The notes: generated from the letters alone by a model not told the origin. DNA of 13,867 nt from Frankiales bacterium (GCA_025966295.1 JAOPVD010000009.1:1-13867); one strand, 5' to 3'; shown: positions 1 to 6,630, numbered from the stretch's first letter. Numbers and translations are program-made.

Positions 1-975
1 GGGCGCCCGCACGCCGAGGGCCGCCCTGGCGTCGACGAGCCCGGCCCCGGCGCCGGCCAGCGGGTGGGCCGTGCCGGTGATGCGGTCGAGCACGCTCTGC
101 CGGGAGCGGCCGGGGGACTGCCCGAACAGCAGGGCGGCGACGCCGCTGACGTGCGGAGCCGCCATCGAGGTGCCGGCCGCCACGGCGTACTGGCCCCCGG
201 GGTAGAGCGAGGTGATGCAGAGCGACCTGGTGCAGCACTCCGCCTCGCCGGCCGCGCAGCCGGTCGTCGTGGGCTGACCGCCCGGGGCGGCGACCGAGAC
301 CCCGGCGCCGTACTGGCTGTAGTCGGCGATCCGGCCGGAGGGCCCGGTCGCGGCGACCACGAGGGCGTCGCTGCCGTACGTCTGGGAGACCGGCTTGGCG
401 GCGTTGCCCGCCGAGAACACCACGACGGCGCCGGCGGCGGCCGCCTCGTGGACCGCCGTGGCGATGGTGGTGGAGGCGCCGATCCCGCCGATGTCGGGGC
501 CCAGGGACAGGTTGAGCACCCGGGCGCCGTGCTGGACGGCGTAGCGGATGCCCGCGGCGACGTGCTCGGCCGTGCCGATGCACTCGGCGCCGTCCGCGGT
601 CAGCACCCGCACCGGCAGCAGCGTGACCCGGCCAGCCATGCCGAACGAGCTCGAGGCCACGGTGCCGGCCACGTGGGTGCCGTGGTCCTGGCCGCAGTGG
701 TCGTTGCTGCCCTGCCCGGCGACGCAGCTGCCGCCGGTGCAGTCGGCGCCCTGCAGGGCCCGGCCGCCGAAGTCGGGGTGCGCCCGGTCGATCCAGCCGT
801 CGAGCACCGCGACGGTCACGCCCTGGCCGTGGCGGCCCGCGGTCTGTGCGTCGTACACCTTGATCTGCCGGCCGTGCCAGGTGCTCTGCGTCGCCAGGGC
901 CGCCGTGGCGGCCGGCACGCCCAGCGCGAGGCCCGCCAGCAGCGCAGCGAGCAGCGCGCGGCGGAGGGGGGCCAT
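1..975 (-). CDS. Secreted S8 (subtilisin-like) serine protease, C-terminus cut off by the window edge
   Basis: Reading from ATG at 975, 325 codons are present with no stop, so the 3' end lies outside the window. Residues 1-28 form a signal peptide: basic MAPLRR, a leucine/alanine core, and an AxA-type cleavage region near PAATAA. The catalytic triad of family S8 is complete: Asp59 in VAVLDGWID, His98 in HGTHVAGT and Ser270 in GTSMAAPHVSG. The oxyanion-hole Asn191 lies in SAGN. There is almost no prodomain, since the catalytic core starts within about 25 residues of the cleavage site, unlike classical subtilisins with long I9 propeptides. Eight cysteines (79, 84, 94, 132, 240, 247, 248, 253) suggest disulfides in the exported protein. 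The gene follows the topoisomerase gene after 40 bases but has its own leaderless -10 box, so it need not belong to that operon. A mycosin-type role is not supported, as no C-terminal membrane anchor is visible. Family assignment is secure; substrate is unknown. Confidence 0.95.
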   Translation of the reverse strand, partial: MAPLRRALLAALLAGLALGVPAATAALATQSTWHGRQIKVYDAQTAGRHGQGVTVAVLDGWIDRAHPDFGGRALQGADCTGGSCVAGQGSNDHCGQDHGTHVAGTVASSSFGMAGRVTLLPVRVLTADGAECIGTAEHVAAGIRYAVQHGARVLNLSLGPDIGGIGASTTIATAVHEAAAAGAVVVFSAGNAAKPVSQTYGSDALVVAATGPSGRIADYSQYGAGVSVAAPGGQPTTTGCAAGEAECCTRSLCITSLYPGGQYAVAAGTSMAAPHVSGVAALLFGQSPGRSRQSVLDRITGTAHPLAGAGAGLVDARAALGVRAP

Positions 976-981
976 GCCGGC

Positions 982-987
982 ACCGTA
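982..987 (-). promoter_or_regulatory. -10 box TACGGT of the leaderless S8 protease transcript
   Basis: On the minus strand TACGGT is followed by exactly six bases and then the ATG at 975. This places the expected transcription start on the A of the start codon. No Shine-Dalgarno sequence is present in the short gap. I see no convincing -35 box. The hexamer fits the actinobacterial TAnnnT -10 pattern. Confidence 0.55.
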
Positions 988-1015
988 GCCGCCGGACGGG
1001 CGCTCCGGCGGCGGT

Positions 1016-2053
1016 TCAGCCGGCCAGCGCCTGCGCGTCGGCGGTCCGCAGCAGCCGCAGCAGGGCCGCCTCGATCCGCCCCTGGGTGGCGGGCTGGCCG
1101 TAGCTGGCGCCGTCACCGAGCAGCTTGAGGTCCTTCTCGATCGTGATGCCGCTGTCGTAGAGGTCGATGACGCGGGGGTCGATGTAGGAGCTGCGGCAGA
1201 CCGCGGGGGTGTTGCCGAGGTAGTGCGCGACCTCCTGGACGACGCGGCTCACGGCCCGCTTGCGGGCCGTCACCGAGCCGGCGTCGTGGGAGACCGCGAG
1301 CCCGACCGCGGCGAGCACGGTGGCTGACCAGGTGCGGAAGTCCTTGGCGGTGAACTCCCCGCCGGTCAGGGCGCGCAGGTGGGCGTTGATGTCGGCGCTC
1401 TTGACGTCGACCCAGCGGTCCCCGTCCCGGTAGGCGAGCAGCTCCTCACCGCCGCCGCGCCGGCGCTTGAGGGCCTGCACGACCGCACCGACCTCCGGCT
1501 CGACGAGCGACTGCACCCGCTGCTTGCCGCTCTTGGCGATGTAGTCGAACGTCACCACGCCCCGGGAGACCGACACGTGGTCCTTGCGCATGGTGGCCAG
1601 CCCGAAGGTCTGGTTCTTGCTGGCGTACTGCTCGCTGCCGATCCGGAAGAAGCCGAGGTCGAGCAGCCGGACCGCGCAGGACAGCACCCGCTCCCGGTCC
1701 AGGCCCTGGCGCTGCAGGTCCACGCAGACCTGCCGGCGGACCGCCGGCAGCAGCGCGCCGAAGTCCAGGACCCGCTCGTGCTTGGCCAGGTCGCGCGTCA
1801 GTCGCCAGTGGTCGTGGTAGCGGTACTGCCGGCGGCCGGCCGCGTCGGTGCCGACCGCCTGGATGTGGCCGCTGGCGACCGGGCAGACCCACACGTCGGT
1901 CCAGGCCGGCGGCAGGACCAGCGCCTCGATGCGCGCGAGGGTGGCCTGATCGGTGACCGGGTTGCCCCCGGCGTCGACGTAGGAGAAGCCGCGGCCGCGC
2001 CGGACCCGGTGCAGACCCGGGGAGGTGGGGCTGACCCGGCGCAGCCGCGGCAC
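1016..2053 (-). CDS. Type IB DNA topoisomerase (poxvirus/bacterial class)
   Basis: A 345-residue enzyme that relaxes supercoiled DNA by a transient 3'-phosphotyrosine nick. The active site is complete and spaced like the Deinococcus/vaccinia class: Arg137 (FFRIGSE), Lys174 (YIAKSGKQR), Arg240 (KDFRTW), Asn281 (YLGNTP) and nucleophile Tyr290 (CRSSYIDP). Asn replaces the His of vaccinia, as known for bacterial members. The N-terminal DNA-clamp domain covers about residues 1-90 (GFSYVDAGG, LPPAWTDVW, GHIQAVGTDAAGRRQY) and the catalytic domain about 95-310. The start is GTG at 2053, with a GAGG ribosome site at 2060-2063 inside the end of the upstream gene. The upstream stop (TGA at 2055-2057) is one base away, so translation is probably coupled. 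It is the last gene of a three-gene operon. Such enzymes are usually dispensable accessory topoisomerases. Confidence 0.95.
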   Translation of the reverse strand: MPRLRRVSPTSPGLHRVRRGRGFSYVDAGGNPVTDQATLARIEALVLPPAWTDVWVCPVASGHIQAVGTDAAGRRQYRYHDHWRLTRDLAKHERVLDFGALLPAVRRQVCVDLQRQGLDRERVLSCAVRLLDLGFFRIGSEQYASKNQTFGLATMRKDHVSVSRGVVTFDYIAKSGKQRVQSLVEPEVGAVVQALKRRRGGGEELLAYRDGDRWVDVKSADINAHLRALTGGEFTAKDFRTWSATVLAAVGLAVSHDAGSVTARKRAVSRVVQEVAHYLGNTPAVCRSSYIDPRVIDLYDSGITIEKDLKLLGDGASYGQPATQGRIEAALLRLLRTADAQALAG

Positions 2054-2054
2054 C

Positions 2055-2447
2055 TCAGGCCTCGGGCTCGACGTGCATGGCGGCCTCCTCGGCCGTCTTG
2101 CCGCCGAGGTCGGTGCCGACGTCGGAGGCCACCATGTCCTTCTCGGTGTCGGGGCCGAGCCCCTCGTCCGGGTCGACGAGCCGGCCGACCGGCGGCTGGT
2201 CCACCGACTCGTCGGCTGGGGTGTCGGCGTCCGCCAGCACGTCCGGTTCCTCGCGGGCGAGGCGGCCGTCGAGCGGCTCGCCCTCGCGCATCTCGGCGGG
2301 CGTGGTGCCGAACTCGTCGACCGCCAGCGGGGTGTCGTGCGGCGGCTCCATGATGCCCTCGGCCTGGCCGGTGGCCAGCTGCTCGGGCTCGGGGGCGGCG
2401 GGGTCGGGAAGGCCCTCGTCCTCGAACGGGTCGCTGGGCTCGGTCAC
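2055..2447 (-). CDS. DUF5709 family protein, acidic, function unknown
   Basis: A 130-residue strongly acidic protein without signal peptide or membrane segment. I recognise the actinobacterial DUF5709 pattern: GEPLDGRLAREEPDV (residues 56-70), GRLVDPDEG (88-96), DTEKDMVASDVG (100-111) and TAEEAAMHV (118-126). The first 50 residues are rich in Pro, Glu and Asp and probably disordered. The start is GTG at 2445-2447, preceded by a strong GAGGAG ribosome site at 2455-2460 that overlaps the stop codon of the upstream gene. It lies between a YtxH-like gene and a topoisomerase IB gene with gaps of 11 and 1 bases, so the three are almost certainly co-transcribed. No biochemical role is known to me. 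The composition resembles stress-induced hydrophilic proteins, but this is only an inference. Confidence 0.85.
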   Translation of the reverse strand: MTEPSDPFEDEGLPDPAAPEPEQLATGQAEGIMEPPHDTPLAVDEFGTTPAEMREGEPLDGRLAREEPDVLADADTPADESVDQPPVGRLVDPDEGLGPDTEKDMVASDVGTDLGGKTAEEAAMHVEPEA

Positions 2448-2458
2448 GTAGGCGCTCC

Positions 2459-2743
2459 TCAGACGACGGTGTTGGACGGGGCCGCGCCCGGCATCGGTGC
2501 CTTGTCGCTGAGGTCGACGGTCTTGTTGGTGACCTTGTCGACCTGCTCGGTGACGGCGCCCTTGGCCTTGTCGGCCAGGTCGGTGGCGGTGTGCTGCAGC
2601 GTCTCGGTGGCGTGCTGTACCTGGGGGCGTCCCATCAGGTCCTGCGCGGCTCGCTTGATCTGCTCGTAGCGCTGGGTGCCGGCCTTGGTGCCGAGGACGT
2701 AGCCGGCGCCGACGCCGACGAGCAGGGTGAGCTTCTTGATCAT
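2459..2743 (-). CDS. Small YtxH-like membrane-associated protein
   Basis: A 94-residue protein. Residues 5-18 (LTLLVGVGAGYVLG) form one short glycine-rich hydrophobic segment. It is followed by TKAGTQRYEQI, the hallmark of actinobacterial YtxH-domain proteins. Residues 40-80 form a Lys/Asp/Gln/Thr-rich amphipathic stretch (TATDLADKAKGAVTEQVDK) like LEA or apolipoprotein-type helices. A likely topology is one membrane-inserted helix with a cytoplasmic amphipathic tail. ATG at 2743 is preceded by a clear GGAGGT ribosome site at 2750-2755. It is the first gene of the operon running left to DUF5709 and topoisomerase IB. YtxH-type proteins are linked to general stress in Bacillus; a stress role here is an inference from the family. 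Confidence 0.8.
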   Translation of the reverse strand: MIKKLTLLVGVGAGYVLGTKAGTQRYEQIKRAAQDLMGRPQVQHATETLQHTATDLADKAKGAVTEQVDKVTNKTVDLSDKAPMPGAAPSNTVV

Positions 2744-2841
2744 GTGGGACCTCCGGGTCGTTGCCTGACGGGCCTCTACCCGGATTCCCGGAGGCCTACC
2801 GGAGGCTTGCGCTATCGTCTTCAGGCCGGTCCGCCGGCGAT
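2744..2841. promoter_or_regulatory. Divergent control region between the YtxH-like operon and tRNA-Asn, with an 11-bp-spaced direct repeat
   Basis: This 98-base gap must hold promoters for the leftward YtxH-DUF5709-topoisomerase operon and the rightward tRNA. CCGGAGGC occurs twice, at 2788-2795 and 2799-2806. The copies are 11 bases apart, about one helical turn, and a weaker copy CCGGATTC sits at 2780-2787. The repeats end six bases before the probable tRNA -10 box, where a -35 element would be. That is the position of an activator or repressor site. No -10 box for the leftward operon stands out. Confidence 0.4.
2813..2818 (+). promoter_or_regulatory. Probable -10 box TATCGT of tRNA-Asn
   Basis: TATCGT fits the TAnnnT pattern. 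Transcription would start near 2825, leaving a 5' leader of about 17 bases for RNase P to remove. No -35 consensus is found at the usual distance; the CCGGAGGC direct repeat occupies that place. Confidence 0.4.
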
Positions 2842-2917
2842 TCCCCCATAGCTCAATTGGCAGAGCATTCGACTGTTAATCGAAGGGTTTCTGGTTCGAG
2901 TCCAGATGGGGGAGCCA
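2842..2917 (+). tRNA. tRNA-Asn (anticodon GTT)
   Basis: A complete cloverleaf can be drawn. The acceptor stem is TCCCCCA (2842-2848) with TGGGGGA (2907-2913). The D stem is GCTC/GAGC (2851-2854, 2863-2866). The anticodon stem is TTCGA/TCGAA (2868-2872, 2880-2884) around loop CTGTTAA, with anticodon GTT at 2875-2877. The T arm is TCTGG/CCAGA (2890-2894, 2902-2906) around TTCGAGT. The discriminator base is G2914, and CCA is encoded at 2915-2917. It reads AAC/AAU codons as Asn. It stands alone here, with the hydrolase gene 57 bases downstream on the same strand. No duplicated 3' end that would mark an integrated element is visible in the window. Confidence 0.97.
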
Positions 2918-2974
2918 CCTGTTCGTCACCGTGGGGACACTCTGATCGGCTGTCCGACCGGACGATAGGCAGGC

Positions 2975-4024
2975 ATGACCCGCCTGCGCACCGCCGTCGC
3001 CCTCCTCACCACGGTCCTGCTCGGCGCCGGTCTCGCCGGCCCCGCCGCCGCCTCCCCGCGGCCGGCCCCGGGCTCGGCGCCCGCCGGCGCGGACATCTCA
3101 TGGCCGAACTGCCCCACGGGCATGGGCATCCCGCAGCGCCGCACCCTGGGCCTGCCGATGCCGACGGCCGACGCCCGGTTCGTCATCGTCGGGCTCACCA
3201 ACGGCCCCGGCTTCACCCCGAACCCCTGCCTGGCCGCCCAGGTGGCGTGGGTCAAGGCCCGGCACCTGTGGCTGGGCGCCTACTCGATCACCACCTACCC
3301 GAACGCCGCCGAGCTCGCCAAGTACGGCGGTGCCGGTACGGCGACCCAGCGGCTGCAGCGGGTCGGCCGGGCCCAGGCCGCCTTCAACGTCAAGAACATG
3401 CGGGCCGCGGGCCTGCGCGCCCCGATGGTCTGGGTCGACGTCGAGCCCAGCACCGTCCGGCCGTGGAGCGCCAGCCCGGCCAGCAACAACGCCGTCATCG
3501 ACGGGATCGTGGCCGGCTACCGGGCCGCCGGCATCGCGGTCGGCTTCTACTCCTACGCCTACGGCTGGAAGGAGATCACCGGCGGGCGCAAGTGGCCCAG
3601 CGTCCCGGTGTGGGTGCCCTCCGGCTCAAACACCCGCGCGTCGGCGGTCAACAAGTGCGCGTCCTCCTTCAGCGGCGGGCCGGTCTGGTTCGGGCAGTGG
3701 ACCGTCGCGAACCGCGACCACAACGTGGCCTGCGCCGGCGTGACCGGCACGGCCGGCCAGCTGCACCCGCTGACCAAGTACCGGACCACCGTGGTCAAGC
3801 GCGGCTCGCGTGGCGCCGCGGTCGTGGCGCTGCAGAAGGCGCTGAAGGTGTCGGCGGACGGTGCCTTCGGGCCCGTCACGCACGGTGCCGTGGTGCGGTT
3901 CCAGCGCGCCAAGCGCCTGGCCGGCACCGGCGTCGTGACCGCCGCGACCTGGCGGGCGCTGGGCGCCGGTACGGCGGTCGGTGGCCGACCGAGCCTGTTC
4001 CCGCGGACCTTCGCCTCGACCTGA
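2975..4024 (+). CDS. Secreted GH25-like (lysozyme-fold) hydrolase with peptidoglycan-binding domain
   Basis: A 349-residue exported protein. Residues 1-27 form a signal peptide (MTRLRT, hydrophobic core, cleavage after PAAA). Residues about 38-255 resemble a GH25-type TIM barrel: GADISWPNC places Asp40 at the end of strand 1, and MVWVDVEPS carries the D-x-E pair Asp155/Glu157 expected for catalysis. Cysteines 46, 85, 228 and 253 could form two disulfides outside the cell. Residues about 273-329 are a PG_binding_1 repeat (VKRGSRG, ALQKAL, DGAFGPVT, FQRAKRL, TWRAL), which anchors the enzyme to the wall. The expected activity is muramidase-like cleavage of peptidoglycan or a related glycan. The barrel diverges enough from classical GH25 that it could be one of the poorly studied actinobacterial glycoside-hydrolase-like groups. 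ATG at 2975 gives the signal peptide directly; only a weak AGG lies upstream. A GT87-type gene follows after 36 bases. Confidence 0.88.
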   Translation: MTRLRTAVALLTTVLLGAGLAGPAAASPRPAPGSAPAGADISWPNCPTGMGIPQRRTLGLPMPTADARFVIVGLTNGPGFTPNPCLAAQVAWVKARHLWLGAYSITTYPNAAELAKYGGAGTATQRLQRVGRAQAAFNVKNMRAAGLRAPMVWVDVEPSTVRPWSASPASNNAVIDGIVAGYRAAGIAVGFYSYAYGWKEITGGRKWPSVPVWVPSGSNTRASAVNKCASSFSGGPVWFGQWTVANRDHNVACAGVTGTAGQLHPLTKYRTTVVKRGSRGAAVVALQKALKVSADGAFGPVTHGAVVRFQRAKRLAGTGVVTAATWRALGAGTAVGGRPSLFPRTFAST

Positions 4025-4047
4025 GGCGGGTCTGACACGGGAGCGGC

Positions 4048-4053
4048 TAGCGT
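4048..4053 (+). promoter_or_regulatory. -10 box TAGCGT of the GT87-type gene (near-leaderless)
   Basis: TAGCGT is followed by seven bases and the GTG start at 4061, so the transcript should begin at or one base before the start codon. The G-rich GGCGG touching the start codon is too close to act as a ribosome site. This suggests separate transcription from the upstream hydrolase gene. Confidence 0.45.
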
Positions 4054-4060
4054 TCGGCGG

Positions 4061-5320
4061 GTGGACCTCGCCACCCGCCGCCTGCTGGCCGTGCTCCTGG
4101 GGTGCGTGGCGGTCCTGACGCTGTCGGGGTACCTGCTCAAGGCCCAGTGCATCGGGCACTACGACACCCGGCGCGACAGCAACCTGTGCAGCAACGACAT
4201 CCAGGTGCTCTACAAGGCCCGTGGCATGCAGGACCACCCGTTCCCCTACATCAACGGCGGGCTGGTCCACACCGAGCACGGAGCCCGGCTCGTCGGGGGC
4301 GCGCTGGAGTACCCGGTGCTCACCGGCCTGTTCGCCTGGCTGCCGGCCCTCGCCGTGCACGACGACGGCGGCTACCTGCAGCTCACCGCGCTGCTGCTGA
4401 CGCCCTTCAGCTTCCTCACCGTCTGGCTGCTGGCGCGGATGGTCCGCTGGCGGGCGCTGCTGTACGCGCTGGCCCCACCGCTCGTCTGGTACTCGTTCCA
4501 CAACTGGGACCTGCTGGTGGTCTGCGCGACGGTCGGGGCCTGCTACGCCTGGTGGCGCGAGCGGTACGCCTGGGCCGGCGTCTGGTTGGCCGTCGGGGCG
4601 TCGCTGAAGTTCTGGCCGCTGTTCTTCCTGCTCCCGCTGCTGCTCGACCGCCTCGCCGGCGGTGACCGCCCGAGCGCGGCGCGGGCGCTCGCCGCCTTCA
4701 CCGCCGCCTTCGCCGGCGTGAACGGCCCGTTCCTGCTCACGTCCCCGCGCGGCTGGTGGGCGCCGTACGCCTTCCAGGCCGAGCGCGCGCCCGACATCAC
4801 CAGCAACGGCATCTGGTACTGGGGCTTCCCGACGCTGAGCACCGACGACCTGAACACCCTGGTGCCGGTGCTGCTGGCGCTGGGGACCCTGGCGGCCTGC
4901 GCCGTGGGCTGGTGGCGCGCGAAGGCGGAGGGGGTGTACCCGTTCGTGCAGGTCTGCGCCGCGGTGCTGGCCGTCTTCATGCTCACCAACAAGGCGCACA
5001 GCCCGCAGTACGTGCTGTGGCTGCTGCCGTTCTTCTGCCTGCTCCGGCTGCGGTGGGGCTGGTGGGCCGCCTACATGGTGTTCGACACCCTCATGTACGT
5101 CGGGGTCTTCCGCTGGTACTACGCGCTCTCGCTCGGGCACGACTTCGGGCTCGCCAAGCAGGCGCTGGTGCTCGGGGTCTGGGGGCGCGCGGTCATGCTC
5201 GTCCTGCTGTACGTCGTCTTCCTGCGTTCGGACCCGGCGTTCGAACGGCGACGCCAGCCCGAGCTAGCTCCGTCGGAACAGCCCACTGGCTCAAATCGGA
5301 CATCACTTTCCTTCGGTTGA
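4061..5320 (+). CDS. Polytopic GT87/DUF2029-type glycosyltransferase (polyprenyl-phosphate sugar donor likely)
   Basis: A 419-residue membrane protein with about ten hydrophobic segments, the first at residues 7-26. Family-like features are an acidic residue in the first external loop (Asp46 in CSNDIQVLYKARG, a GT-C-type position), ALEYPVLTG (81-89), FHNWDLLVV (146-154), LAVGASLKFWPLFFL (176-190) and TNKAHSPQYVLWLLP (309-323). These match the actinobacterial GT87 group, which includes mannosyltransferases using polyprenyl-phosphate-mannose for lipoglycan assembly on the outer face of the membrane. The actual sugar and acceptor cannot be read from the sequence. The last 30 residues are hydrophilic and cytoplasmic (RSDPAFERRRQPE). 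The start is GTG at 4061 on the strength of the -10 box and the N-terminal membrane helix. The gene ends 22 bases before the STAS start. Confidence 0.85.
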   Translation: MDLATRRLLAVLLGCVAVLTLSGYLLKAQCIGHYDTRRDSNLCSNDIQVLYKARGMQDHPFPYINGGLVHTEHGARLVGGALEYPVLTGLFAWLPALAVHDDGGYLQLTALLLTPFSFLTVWLLARMVRWRALLYALAPPLVWYSFHNWDLLVVCATVGACYAWWRERYAWAGVWLAVGASLKFWPLFFLLPLLLDRLAGGDRPSAARALAAFTAAFAGVNGPFLLTSPRGWWAPYAFQAERAPDITSNGIWYWGFPTLSTDDLNTLVPVLLALGTLAACAVGWWRAKAEGVYPFVQVCAAVLAVFMLTNKAHSPQYVLWLLPFFCLLRLRWGWWAAYMVFDTLMYVGVFRWYYALSLGHDFGLAKQALVLGVWGRAVMLVLLYVVFLRSDPAFERRRQPELAPSEQPTGSNRTSLSFG

Positions 5321-5329
5321 TCTGCTGCC

Positions 5330-5335
5330 TACGGT
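5330..5335 (+). promoter_or_regulatory. -10 box TACGGT of the STAS gene (near-leaderless)
   Basis: TACGGT is followed by seven bases and ATG at 5343. The same hexamer drives the S8 protease gene. It overlaps the alternative GTG codon at 5334, which a transcript starting near 5342 would not contain. This decides for the ATG start. Confidence 0.5.
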
Positions 5336-5342
5336 GTGCGAC

Positions 5343-5669
5343 ATGTCGGGCGACGCAACAGGGCTTGTCGTGCGCCCCTCCGGGGACATCGACGTCGCGA
5401 CCGTGGCCGCGTTCCGGGCGTCCGTCCAGAGCGCCCTGGACACCGAGCCGCCCGCGCTGGTGGTGGACCTGAGCGGCGTCGAGTTCATGGACAGCTCCGG
5501 GCTGGCCGTGCTGGCGGTCGCGCTCCGCGGCCAACGGGCCCGGTCCGCCGCGGTCGCCGTCGTCCGCCCGCAGCCCATCGTCAAGCGGGCCATCGAGCTG
5601 GTCGGCCTCGACCTGCTGTTCGACGTCTCCGACATCCCGACCGAGCTGCTGGAGCAGAGCGCCCGCTGA
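5343..5669 (+). CDS. STAS-domain anti-sigma-factor antagonist (SpoIIAA/RsbV type)
   Basis: A 108-residue single-domain protein. It shows the STAS pattern: GDIDVATVAAF (residues 14-24), PALVVDLSGVEFMDSSGL (37-54) and a C-terminal helix with KRAIELVGLDLLFDV (81-95). By analogy with SpoIIAA, Ser52, the second serine of DSSGL, is the residue phosphorylated by an RsbW/SpoIIAB-type kinase and dephosphorylated by a PP2C phosphatase. The unphosphorylated form binds the anti-sigma factor and frees a sigma factor. No kinase or sigma gene is adjacent. The nearest candidate kinase and phosphatase domains are fused in the large hybrid protein at 9629-13417. I chose ATG at 5343 over GTG at 5334 because a TACGGT -10 box overlaps the latter. 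Family assignment is firm; partner is inferred. Confidence 0.9.
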   Translation: MSGDATGLVVRPSGDIDVATVAAFRASVQSALDTEPPALVVDLSGVEFMDSSGLAVLAVALRGQRARSAAVAVVRPQPIVKRAIELVGLDLLFDVSDIPTELLEQSAR

Positions 5670-5703
5670 CCGTGTCCAGAACGTGTGGGCGCGGCGTTGG
5701 CTC

Positions 5704-5709
5704 TACGTT
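5704..5709 (+). promoter_or_regulatory. -10 box TACGTT of the leaderless ABC operon
   Basis: TACGTT is followed by exactly six bases and ATG at 5716, so transcription should start on the A of the start codon. The box lies downstream of an in-frame GTG at 5683, which is therefore unlikely to be the start. No -35 consensus is evident. Confidence 0.55.
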
Positions 5710-5715
5710 GTCGAG

Positions 5716-6630
5716 ATGGCAGTGATCGAGGTCAACGACGCCACCAAGACCTACCGGCGGCGCAGGCGCCCGCCGCAGAAGGCCCTCGACGGGCTGGACC
5801 TGCACGTCGCCGAGGGCGGCGTGCACGGCTTCCTGGGACCGAACGGCTCCGGCAAGACGACCACCATCCGGGCGCTGCTGGGGCTGGTGCGCGCGGACAG
5901 CGGTGAGCTGCGGCTGCTCGGCCGGCCGGTGCCGCGCGACCTGCCGCAGGTGGTCGGCGGGGTCGGGGCGCTGGTGGAGACGCCGCTGTTCTTCCCGACC
6001 TTCTCCGGACGGCTCAACCTGCAGCTGCTCGCCGAGACCGCCGGCGTGTCGCGGGTCCGCGTCGAGGAGTGCCTCGAGCTGGTCGACCTGCAGGACCGTG
6101 CCGAGGACCGCTTCAAGGGCTACTCCCTCGGCATGAAGCAGCGGCTCGGCATCGCGGCGGCACTGCTGAAGTCGCCGCGGCTGCTGGTGCTCGACGAGCC
6201 CAGCAACGGGCTCGACCCCGCCGGCATCCGGGATGTGCGCGAGCTGATCCGCCGGCTCGGAGCGGACGGCAGCACGACGGTGTTCCTGTCCTCGCACCTG
6301 CTCGCCGAGGTGGAGCAGGTGTGCGACCGGGTCTCGATCCTGGCCCGCGGCAAGTGCGTCGCGACCGGGCCGGTCCACGAGGTCCTCGCCGGGCGCGCCA
6401 CGGGGGAGGTGCGGCTGCGTGCTCCCGATCTGGCCGGAGCCCGCGCTGTCCTCGAGGGCGCCGGCTACGCCGTCACCCCCGTCGACGGGGCGCTGCGCGT
6501 GCAGGGCGTCACCGCGCCCGCCGAGCTGACCCGCCTGCTGGCCGACCAAGGCCACTACCTCGAGGAGCTGTCGCCGGTGGCCGCCGACCTGGAGAGCGCG
6601 TTCCTCGAGCTGACGGAGGACACGCCGTGA
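5716..6630 (+). CDS. ABC-2 type transporter ATP-binding protein
   Basis: A 304-residue cytoplasmic ATPase that would power the adjacent permease. All ABC motifs are visible: Walker A GPNGSGKTT (residues 41-49), signature YSLGMKQR (136-143), Walker B LLVLDEP with Asp160/Glu161, D-loop GLDPAG (165-170) and switch His194 (SSHLL). The Q-loop position reads ALVETPLFF, with Glu88 in place of the usual Gln, as I recall from BcrA-like and related actinobacterial ABC-2 ATPases. The C-terminal 75 residues form a small accessory domain typical of drug and lipid exporters. The start is ATG at 5716, supported by the leaderless -10 box. The 3' end overlaps the permease start by four bases (GTGA). The substrate is unknown. 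Export of an antibiotic, lipid or peptide are all possible, and no biosynthetic genes are adjacent. Confidence 0.93.
   Translation: MAVIEVNDATKTYRRRRRPPQKALDGLDLHVAEGGVHGFLGPNGSGKTTTIRALLGLVRADSGELRLLGRPVPRDLPQVVGGVGALVETPLFFPTFSGRLNLQLLAETAGVSRVRVEECLELVDLQDRAEDRFKGYSLGMKQRLGIAAALLKSPRLLVLDEPSNGLDPAGIRDVRELIRRLGADGSTTVFLSSHLLAEVEQVCDRVSILARGKCVATGPVHEVLAGRATGEVRLRAPDLAGARAVLEGAGYAVTPVDGALRVQGVTAPAELTRLLADQGHYLEELSPVAADLESAFLELTEDTP

Noticed and set aside
64..1128. A 354-codon plus-strand frame at the left edge
   Set aside because: It is the antisense image of the S8 protease, whose catalytic triad is unmistakable on the minus strand, and it also runs into the topoisomerase gene.
2842..4024. 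tRNA-Asn as the attachment site of an integrated element
   Set aside because: No integrase, no excisionase and no second copy of the tRNA 3' end is visible, and the flanking genes have the same composition.
3626..5140. A 504-codon minus-strand frame opposite the hydrolase and GT87 genes
   Set aside because: It crosses two well-supported plus-strand genes and has a repetitive Gln/Arg/Gly composition with no domain.
5334..5342. GTG at 5334 as the STAS start
   Set aside because: It overlaps the TACGGT -10 box, so a transcript from that promoter would not contain it. ATG at 5343 fits better.
5683..5715. GTG at 5683 as the ABC ATPase start
   Set aside because: The TACGTT box at 5704-5709 lies downstream of it. 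The extra residues are not typical of ABC ATPase N-termini, whereas MAVIEV at 5716 is.
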